A stretch of 9,702 bases of DNA, taken from Clostridia bacterium (GTDB lineage: Bacteria; Bacillota_A; Clostridia; Oscillospirales; CAG-272). The position numbers and the translations under genes were made by a program. The stretch lies in the NCBI GenBank assembly GCA_017462445.1, contig JAFTRB010000101.1:1-9702 (forward strand), in the 5' to 3' direction. Below the pieces are notes generated by a model. It was not told where the DNA came from. It did not search any database and saw nothing but the letters and a program-made list of their open reading frames with translations. The first letter of the stretch is position 1. Each line of letters begins with the position of its first letter. Of the stretch, positions 1 through 5,216 are shown one piece after another.

Positions 1-717
1 ATGCTCACGGCGGATAAGCATTATGGAGCGACGCTGAGGCTTGGCATCACCACCGACACCGAGGACACCACGGGGGAAATACTCTCCACAAGCGACAGGA
101 TACCGACCGAGGAGGAGGTTTTGGCTGCTGTTTCCCATCATATTGGCGAGATTATGCAGACGCCGCCTATGTACTCCGCCTTGAAGGTCGGGGGAAAAAA
201 GCTGTATGAGCTTGCCAGAGAGGGCAAGGAGATTGAGAGGGAGGCAAGAAAAATTACCGTCTACTCGATAGAGGCAAGAAGGCTTACCGACACAGACTAT
301 TTTCTTGATGTCCGCTGCTCGAAGGGCACATATATAAGAACGCTTTGCGCGGATATTGGCGCTTATCTCGGCTGTGGCGGAGCAATGGCAAGCCTGGAGA
401 GGCTCAGCGCCTCGGGCTATCCCAAATCGCAGGCGCATACGCTTTCCGAGCTTGAAGGAATGAGCGAGGAGGAGAGGCTTGCCAATGTTCTCCCTGTTGA
501 GGATATATTCAAGGCTTATCCTTCGGTCGTCCTTCCAGAGTTCTTTACCCGCCTTGCAAAATGCGGCCTGGAGATATATCTTAAGAAGATAGGGGTGGAT
601 TTCCCCCTCGGAGAGAGGGTGCGGCTATGCTCCCATCAGGGCTTCTTTGCCCTTGGCGAGGTGAGGGAATATGAGGACGGTCCGGCAATAAAGCCTATCA
701 GGCAATTTGAGCTTTGA
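1..717 (+). CDS. truB: tRNA pseudouridine(55) synthase TruB, 5'-truncated by window edge
   Basis: This is the C-terminal 238 residues of TruB, the cytoplasmic enzyme that converts U55 in the tRNA T-loop to pseudouridine. Recognisable family blocks, in fragment numbering, are KHYGATLRLG..TDTEDTTGE (6-26), the substrate-loop motif PPMYSALKVGGKKLYELAREG (55-75), and CSKGTYIRTL (106-115), whose R113 should match the conserved arginine of E. coli TruB (R181). Y8 and D19 probably match its Y76 and D90. The N-terminal block GHxGTLDPxAxG, which carries the catalytic aspartate, is absent because the reading frame runs off the left edge. About 65-70 residues are missing if the protein has the usual length of about 300. 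The ATG at base 1 is therefore almost certainly an internal methionine, not the start. The C-terminal part after about residue 170 should be the PUA-like region. The usual neighbours rbfA (upstream) and ribF (downstream) cannot be confirmed, and ribF is not the next gene. Family certain; start unknown. Confidence 0.96.
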   Translation: MLTADKHYGATLRLGITTDTEDTTGEILSTSDRIPTEEEVLAAVSHHIGEIMQTPPMYSALKVGGKKLYELAREGKEIEREARKITVYSIEARRLTDTDYFLDVRCSKGTYIRTLCADIGAYLGCGGAMASLERLSASGYPKSQAHTLSELEGMSEEERLANVLPVEDIFKAYPSVVLPEFFTRLAKCGLEIYLKKIGVDFPLGERVRLCSHQGFFALGEVREYEDGPAIKPIRQFEL

Positions 718-718
718 G

Positions 719-741
719 CCTGCCCGTGTTAAGTTATTCGC
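719..741 (+). repeat. Post-stop motif, copy 1 (CCTGCCCGTGTTAAG...TTCGC)
   Basis: This 23-nt stretch begins 1 nt after the truB stop codon. A near-identical stretch lies 22 nt after the stop of the lyase gene, at 9193-9216. The shared core is CCTGCCC(C)GTGTTAAG followed by an A/T-rich bridge and TTCGC. Here it runs into a short potential hairpin (CGCC, loop GGTTAAA, GGCG at about 739-753) and an A-rich tract. There is no T-run, so it is not an ordinary intrinsic terminator. Function unknown. It could be an intergenic repeat or a processing or regulatory site. Confidence 0.55.
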
Positions 742-775
742 CGGTTAAAGGCGCAAAAATGTAAATAAAAGATTG

Positions 776-785
776 CGGAGATAGA
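776..785 (+). promoter_or_regulatory. Ribosome-binding site of addA
   Basis: GGAG at 777-780 lies 6 nt before the ATG at 787, a good Shine-Dalgarno match and spacing, which supports this start. The surrounding 10-mer CGGAGATAGA is repeated exactly in front of the lyase gene (5205-5214), so it may be the favoured initiation context in this genome. Confidence 0.8.
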
Positions 786-786
786 T

Positions 787-3700
787 ATGGCAGAGGAAAT
801 ACTGCTTGAGAATACAGAGAAAAAAGAGGAGAGGGTATGGACTCCTATGCAGGCGAGGGCGATAGCCGAGAGGAAAAAGACTCTTCTTGTTTCTGCGGGG
901 GCAGGCTCGGGCAAGACGGCTGTGCTCACCGAGAGAATACTCACCTCGATACTTGATAAAAATGATCCTGTTGATATACAGGATATGCTTATAGTTACCT
1001 ACACCCGTCTTGCGGCGGGGGAGCTAAGGGACAGGATAGGTAAGGAGATAAAGGACAGGCTGGAGGAGGACCCGGGCAATACCCGTCTGGAGGCCCAGCT
1101 CCGTATGCTACCCGGGGCAAGAATTTGCACGATAGACGCCTTTTGCTCCGAGCTTGTAAGGCAATACCCCGAGCGGCTGGGGCTCACCCCCGCCTTCCGT
1201 GTGCCCGACTCCGCCGAGGCGGAACTGGTTGCCGAGCAGCTACTTGACGGAATGCTTAGCGAGATGTATGAGGGAAGGCTCCCCGAGGTTGCCTCTCCCG
1301 CCGAGATAGCCGAGGCTTGCGACGCGCTCACCGACAACGGTAGGCAGGCAGACCTTTCGGTTATTTTAAGAATGCTTTACAGCACCACTCGCAACGCCTA
1401 TGAGGGTGTTGAGGCTATTGCGCCGCTTGTGGAGGAATACGATCCCGAGAGGTTTGTCGGGGTTGAGAGGACCGGATTAGGCGGTTATGCAATAGAGAGG
1501 CTGCGCGAGATGTGCGGGCATTATCGGTCGGTCTATCGGTCAATGCTCTGTGAGATGGAGGGGCTGGGCGGCGCTAAGGTTCAGAAAATACGCGCTATGC
1601 TTGCCGAGGATATTGACTTCCTTGACAGGGTTATAACCGCCTGCGACGGCAGCTATGACGAGCTTCGTGAGCTTATTCGCAACAGAAAGCAGCCAAGCTC
1701 GGTGTCAAATACAGACCCGTCACTGCCACCCACGACCCATGTGCGCGCCGAATTTAAGAAGAGGCTGGAGAAGATGGACAAGGACTTCTTCTTTGCCGAG
1801 AGCGGGCACTGGCGAATTGTATACAGGGACCTGTACAGAATACTGTCGACACTGATGCGTGTTCTCCGCCATTTTGACAGGCTTTACAGGCAGGAAAAAA
1901 TCAGAATCGGCATAGCGGATTTTGCCGATCTGGAGAGGTATGCCTATGAGCTTCTTTGGCAGGACGGTGAGCTGACCGACATAGCCCGACTTCAAAGGGA
2001 GACCTATCGGGCGGTCTACATCGATGAGTACCAGGATGTCAACAGCCTCCAGGATAAGATATTCCGCGCTATCACAAGCCCCTCTGCCGGCTTTATGGTC
2101 GGAGATATCAAGCAGTCGATATACAAGTTCCGCAGCGCGGCGGCAGATATTTTTGCCGCAATGAAGAGGGAATACCCCGAGATCAGCTCCTCGGAGGGGA
2201 GCGAGGTCGCTACTATCTATATGTCGGACAACTTCCGCTGTGATGCCGGGGTAATTGATTTTGTAAACTCGGTCTTTGACAAAATTTTCTACCACCTGCG
2301 CAAGTGCATTGAGTATGTTCCCGAGGACAGGCTCGTCTCTGCAAAATACAGGTCGCGCCCCGAGTGTGAGCCGCCTTACAGGAGGCCGGAGTTGTGCCTT
2401 ATCAACCTTGCGCCGCTTAATGACAGAAACAAGTCGCTGGGGCAGGGAAGGGTAAACCCGGATAAGGCAACCGCCACTCTTGTGGCGGAGAAGATTGCCG
2501 AGCTTCTGGAGAGCGGAAGGCTCAACGATGGCAGGCCGATAAAGCCCGAGCATATTGCCATAATCATAAGAAAGGCCAGGGGGCGTGCTGAGATTTACAG
2601 GGATGCGCTGGCAGAAAAGGATATTCCGGCGGTGCTTGCCGAGCGTACACAATTCTTTACAAATCCCACAATTCTTCTTGCTCTTTCCCTCCTTAACAGT
2701 ATAGATAACCCAAGCAAGGATATCTATCTTGCGGCTCTTATGCTCTCGCCTCTTTATAAGTTTACTCCCGACGAGCTTTCGGCAATGCGAGCCGAGGGGG
2801 GATTTACTCTGTACGCCTCGCTTCTTCGTTATGTGGAGAAGCACCCCGAGTTTGAAAAGGGTGTAAAATTTGCGGAGGACATTGCAAGATACCGCCTTTT
2901 GGCGGAGGGTACGCCGACCGATGTCCTTCTGATACGCCTCTATCACGAGACGGGGCTGCTCTCTCTTGGAGCAAGGGAGGGCTCTAAAGACCAGCTTATG
3001 CGACTCTATGAGTCGGCAAGGAGCTTTGAGCATTCCTCCTTCAAGGGACTTTACAACTTCATTAACTATATTAACAGCATAACCGCGAGAAACAACTCGA
3101 TGGATAAAAGAGAGGCTCCAAAGGCGGAGGCGGAGGTCAGCATCATCACTGCCCACGGCTCGAAGGGGCTTGAATTCCCCGTGGTATTCTTTGTCAGCCC
3201 CGAGCAGGGCATTGGCGGAGGCGGTGGGGAGATGCCCACAAGGTTTGAGTATGTCGAGCATTTTGGCATCGGTCTGCCCACAAGGACCGAGGGTGGGCTC
3301 GCCCTGGTCAGGAATTCCACTCGCCCGATTATAAAGGAGTATTCTAGACGGGCAGAGGTGGAGGAGATGTCGAGGGTGCTTTATGTTATCCTGACGAGAG
3401 CGCGCGAGAGGCTCTATATCGTTGGGACAAGCAGCAAGGATACCGAAAAGCTGCTGGAGGAGTCCGCAATAGACAGGGAATACCTCTCGGATTACAGTGT
3501 TTATGAGCTCACCTCCCCCCTGAAAATGCTTCTTGCAAGCCGTGATATTGATGTTATCCCGCCCGCCGCCTTTGTAGAAAGGCTGCCTGAAGCTCTCTCG
3601 CCCGACTGCGAAGGAGAGACGCTGTCCTTGCTCGAAAATGGTGGAAAACTTGACACGGGTAGCACTCAATGCAGGGAATACACCCCTCTTGATGTTGAAA

Positions 3701-4467
3701 AACTTAAACAAAGGTTTACATTTGAGTACCCTCGCGAGTATATGACCGAGCTGCCCGAGAAGATGGCGGTCTCTGTGCTTTATCCCAGAGTGCTTGACGG
3801 GCTTGAGGATGACGGAATAGAGAAGGAAAGGGCGGCCCTTCGCTTCCCCGGACTTAATGTTCTTCCCGAATTTATGGGCGGCGAGGAGAGCGACAGCAGC
3901 GCAAAGCGCGGCATTTCCACCCACCTGTTCATGCAGTTCTTTGATATAGAGTCGCTAATCAATAACGGGCTGGAGTTTGAGCTTCATCGTCTCGAAGCGC
4001 TGGGCTTCCTGTCCGCAAAGGATGTAGAAAGAATTTTTCTTGGAGAGCTGGAGTTATTCATTAAGTCCGATCTTCTTGCCCTTATGCGTGGGGGAGTCAG
4101 GCTCTATCGCGAGCTTCGTTTCAATGTCAAGCTCCCTGCTGAAATGTTCACCGAGACGGAGGAGGGCAGGACAAAATATGCAGGCGAGGAGATACTCGTT
4201 CAGGGAGTCATCGACTGCATCATAGAGGACGAGGACGGAGCGCTTCACCTGGTTGACTACAAGACCGACAGGCTTACAAGGGCGGAGGAAAAGAGCTATG
4301 AGCTGACAAGGAAAAAGATGAACGATGCTCATAGCGAGCAGCTCTCCTATTACAGCGAGGCAATCTACCGTATGTTTGGCAGACGTCCCGTAACGGTCCA
4401 GGTATATTCCACCGTTCTTGGCAGACTTGTGGATATCGACACAAGCGTTTCTTTTGATAAAAAATAA
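787..4467 (+). CDS. addA: ATP-dependent helicase/nuclease subunit A (AddA)
   Basis: Complete 1226-residue AddA, close to the roughly 1230 residues of B. subtilis AddA. With AddB it forms the cytoplasmic enzyme that unwinds and resects double-strand DNA ends for RecA-dependent repair. Superfamily 1A helicase motifs are visible: Q-motif (Q22), Walker A SAGAGSGKTA (36-45), Walker B YIDEYQD (411-417, D413/E414), motif III GDIKQSIYKFR (439-449), motif V TAHGSKGLEFPVV (788-800) and motif VI YVILTRARERLY (866-877). The C-terminal RecB-family nuclease has all expected residues: H1046 (RGISTH), D1143 (QGVID), D1157 and K1159 (VDYKTDR), Q1185 and Y1189 (QLSYY). It should therefore be active as helicase and nuclease. 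Motif V has HGSK where HKSK is common, a tolerated change. It starts 69 nt after truB with no strong terminator between, so read-through from truB is plausible. addB, usually immediately upstream, is not in the window. Confidence 0.97.
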   Translation: MAEEILLENTEKKEERVWTPMQARAIAERKKTLLVSAGAGSGKTAVLTERILTSILDKNDPVDIQDMLIVTYTRLAAGELRDRIGKEIKDRLEEDPGNTRLEAQLRMLPGARICTIDAFCSELVRQYPERLGLTPAFRVPDSAEAELVAEQLLDGMLSEMYEGRLPEVASPAEIAEACDALTDNGRQADLSVILRMLYSTTRNAYEGVEAIAPLVEEYDPERFVGVERTGLGGYAIERLREMCGHYRSVYRSMLCEMEGLGGAKVQKIRAMLAEDIDFLDRVITACDGSYDELRELIRNRKQPSSVSNTDPSLPPTTHVRAEFKKRLEKMDKDFFFAESGHWRIVYRDLYRILSTLMRVLRHFDRLYRQEKIRIGIADFADLERYAYELLWQDGELTDIARLQRETYRAVYIDEYQDVNSLQDKIFRAITSPSAGFMVGDIKQSIYKFRSAAADIFAAMKREYPEISSSEGSEVATIYMSDNFRCDAGVIDFVNSVFDKIFYHLRKCIEYVPEDRLVSAKYRSRPECEPPYRRPELCLINLAPLNDRNKSLGQGRVNPDKATATLVAEKIAELLESGRLNDGRPIKPEHIAIIIRKARGRAEIYRDALAEKDIPAVLAERTQFFTNPTILLALSLLNSIDNPSKDIYLAALMLSPLYKFTPDELSAMRAEGGFTLYASLLRYVEKHPEFEKGVKFAEDIARYRLLAEGTPTDVLLIRLYHETGLLSLGAREGSKDQLMRLYESARSFEHSSFKGLYNFINYINSITARNNSMDKREAPKAEAEVSIITAHGSKGLEFPVVFFVSPEQGIGGGGGEMPTRFEYVEHFGIGLPTRTEGGLALVRNSTRPIIKEYSRRAEVEEMSRVLYVILTRARERLYIVGTSSKDTEKLLEESAIDREYLSDYSVYELTSPLKMLLASRDIDVIPPAAFVERLPEALSPDCEGETLSLLENGGKLDTGSTQCREYTPLDVEKLKQRFTFEYPREYMTELPEKMAVSVLYPRVLDGLEDDGIEKERAALRFPGLNVLPEFMGGEESDSSAKRGISTHLFMQFFDIESLINNGLEFELHRLEALGFLSAKDVERIFLGELELFIKSDLLALMRGGVRLYRELRFNVKLPAEMFTETEEGRTKYAGEEILVQGVIDCIIEDEDGALHLVDYKTDRLTRAEEKSYELTRKKMNDAHSEQLSYYSEAIYRMFGRRPVTVQVYSTVLGRLVDIDTSVSFDKK

Positions 4468-4479
4468 TTTTTCGCATGC

Positions 4480-4508
4480 AGCCGCCCTTCGTGGGCGGCT
4501 TTATTTTT
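4480..4508 (+). terminator. Intrinsic terminator after addA
   Basis: A perfect 8-bp stem AGCCGCCC / GGGCGGCT with a 5-nt TTCGT loop starts 12 nt after the addA stop and is followed by TTATTTTT. This is a strong rho-independent terminator for the addA transcript. It separates addA from the lyase gene. Confidence 0.93.
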
Positions 4509-4519
4509 GGGGGAGAAGA

Positions 4520-4575
4520 GTGTTCAGTGTTCAGTGTTCAGTGGTTAGTAGGCAGTAGGTAGTGGGCTGTGGGCT
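4520..4575. repeat. Degenerate heptanucleotide tandem array, eight units
   Basis: Eight consecutive 7-nt units in one register: GTGTTCA three times, then GTGGTTA, GTAGGCA, GTAGGTA, GTGGGCT, GTGGGCT. The first units are exact and later ones drift, as expected of an expanding array with ageing copies. It begins 11 nt after the addA terminator. The same unit family recurs at 9276-9289 and 9337-9371. Heptanucleotide tandem repeats (STRRs) are described in cyanobacteria and similar TTCAGTG strings occur in other genomes; no function is established that I can apply here. Confidence 0.88.
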
Positions 4576-4694
4576 GGGCTTGCTTTGTGGGGGCAAGGCT
4601 TTGGTTGACACCTCATACCAAGATAGACGCGCAAGCGGATATCTTTACTTTCATCCCACTGGAGAAGGCTTAACTATCGCTTGCTCTTGATTGA
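4576..4694. other. Intergenic spacer between heptamer array and palindromic repeats
   Basis: About 120 nt with no credible reading frame, tRNA or terminator. It starts with GGGCTTGC, resembling the beginning of the downstream repeat units, so an eroded repeat fragment is possible. A TTGACA at 4605-4610 has no matching -10 box at normal spacing. Nothing else is supported. Confidence 0.5.
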
Positions 4695-4779
4695 CTGGGC
4701 TTGCAGAGAGGGTACAAGGCTTTTCGCGCTCTCCTTCCGTCACTCGCAGGCTCGTGCCACCTCCCTCCCGGAGGGAGGC
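4695..4779. repeat. Palindrome-bearing intergenic repeat, copy R1
   Basis: This 85-nt unit is repeated 113 nt downstream (R2, 4808-4892) with only about two substitutions, and again with a few more changes at 9569-9650 (R3). It runs CTGGGCTTGCAGAGAGGGTAC... and ends in a 19-nt palindrome, CCTCCCTCC-C-GGAGGGAGG. Just before the palindrome, CACTCGCAGGCTCGTG can fold with CAC/GTG ends and tandem G-A mismatches flanked by G-C pairs. The homology continues weakly past the palindrome (TGTGGCTTGC..TTTT.GTGG), so R1 and R2 together form a tandem duplication with a 113-nt period. Short reading frames crossing it have repeat-derived, low-complexity products and no ribosome-binding site. Confidence 0.9.
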
Positions 4780-4807
4780 TTGGTTGGTGTGGCTTGCTTT
4801 TGGTGGG

Positions 4808-4892
4808 CTGGGCTTGCAGAGAGGGTACAAGGCTTTTCGCGCTCTCCCTTCGTCACTCGCAGGCTCGTGCCACCTCCCTCCCGGAGGGAGGC
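4808..4892. repeat. Palindrome-bearing intergenic repeat, copy R2
   Basis: Near-exact direct copy of R1; the one visible difference within the 85 nt is CCTTCCGT versus CCCTTCGT. It ends in the same 19-nt palindrome. After it the sequence diverges (CATTAATG versus CTTGGTTGG) before re-aligning at TGTGGCTTGC. The near identity suggests a recent local duplication or ongoing homogenisation. Confidence 0.9.
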
Positions 4893-5069
4893 ATTAATGT
4901 GGCTTGCCTTTTAGTGGCTATGCCTTGCTTTTTTGCCGGGCTTACCCGGTAAACGGTAAACACCCCTCCGCCTTCCTTCTGCATTCACCTTTTTTCTGTC
5001 ATTTTTCACATCGGGGATAATGTTTATTTGTGCAACCTTCCTTTTTTTCTTTATTTTATTTTTTTACTA
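4893..5069. other. Intergenic spacer, T-rich towards the promoter
   Basis: No gene seen. It holds a small hairpin CCGGG-CTTA-CCCGG (4936-4949), a direct repeat of CGGTAAA just after it, and a strongly pyrimidine- and T-rich tract from about 5030 to 5066 immediately before the candidate -35 box. The T-run lies before the hairpin on the + strand, so this is not a + strand terminator. The T-rich tract may act as bent or A/T-rich upstream promoter DNA. Confidence 0.5.
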
Positions 5070-5111
5070 TTGACTTAATGGCGGTTTTATGGTAGGATTT
5101 ATCTGTATAAT
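5070..5111 (+). promoter_or_regulatory. Candidate promoter of the lyase gene
   Basis: Two readings are possible. TTGACT (5070-5075) is followed after exactly 17 nt by TAGGAT (5093-5098), a sigma-A-like pair with a good -35 and a 4/6 -10. Alternatively a perfect -10 TATAAT lies at 5106-5111 with TG directly before it but only a weak -35 region. TTGACT and TATAAT are 30 nt apart, too far to be one promoter. The second choice would start transcription near 5117-5119, right at the base of the first leader hairpin, which makes it attractive. Both leave a leader of about 100-110 nt. Confidence 0.55.
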
Positions 5112-5121
5112 AATCTGTGCA

Positions 5122-5171
5122 GCTCTGCGGAGGCGTACCGCGGAGCGCGGTCATAAGCCGTGGTGCTTATG
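5122..5171 (+). promoter_or_regulatory. Structured 5' leader with alternative hairpins
   Basis: Three stems can be drawn. Stem A is GCTCTGCGG (5122-5130) with CCGCGGAGC (5138-5146), 9 bp including one G-U, with a 7-nt loop. Stem B is ACCGCG (5137-5142) with CGCGGT (5146-5151), perfect 6 bp, GAG loop; it uses the 3' arm of A, so A and B cannot coexist. Stem C is CATAAGC (5152-5158) with GCTTATG (5165-5171), perfect 7 bp, 6-nt loop, compatible with either. The ribosome-binding site lies about 34 nt further on in an A-rich stretch and is not paired with these stems. I do not recognise it as a known riboswitch class. It may instead stabilise the mRNA. Confidence 0.5.
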
Positions 5172-5204
5172 GGTGGTTTTGACAGAAAAACGCAAAAAAG
5201 AAAA

Positions 5205-5214
5205 CGGAGATAGA
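5205..5214 (+). promoter_or_regulatory. Ribosome-binding site of the lyase gene
   Basis: GGAG at 5206-5209 lies 7 nt before the ATG at 5217, in an A-rich context. The 10-mer CGGAGATAGA is identical to that before addA. Together with the signal peptide that begins at this ATG, it fixes the start. Confidence 0.82.
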
Positions 5215-5216
5215 AA

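Noticed and set aside
1720..3924. A 734-codon open frame on the - strand inside addA
   Set aside because: It is in exact codon register with addA, so it stays open only because addA lacks TTA, CTA and TCA codons there. The product has no recognisable domain and there is no independent ribosome-binding site, while addA carries all family motifs.
4605..4633. Promoter starting at TTGACA (4605-4610)
   Set aside because: No -10-like hexamer at 16-18 nt spacing (the sequence there is CGCGCA-like) and no gene follows for 580 nt.
4520..4892. CRISPR array
   Set aside because: Repeats are either 7-nt tandem units without spacers or two 85-nt copies; there is no 24-40-nt repeat alternating with unique spacers and no cas gene.
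4936..4949. Terminator hairpin CCGGG-CTTA-CCCGG
   Set aside because: The stem is only 5 bp and is followed by AAACGG on the + strand; on the - strand it is followed by A residues, so neither strand has the needed T-run.
4681..4952. Three overlapping + strand frames of 68-83 codons in the intergenic region
   Set aside because: They translate the R1 and R2 repeats and merely reproduce the same peptide in shifted frames. No ribosome-binding sites and no family.
5101..5175. tRNA or known riboswitch in the lyase leader
   Set aside because: The stems do not form a cloverleaf, and I recognise no consensus of cyclic-di-GMP, THF, preQ1, fluoride or T-box RNAs. Kept only as an unassigned structured leader.
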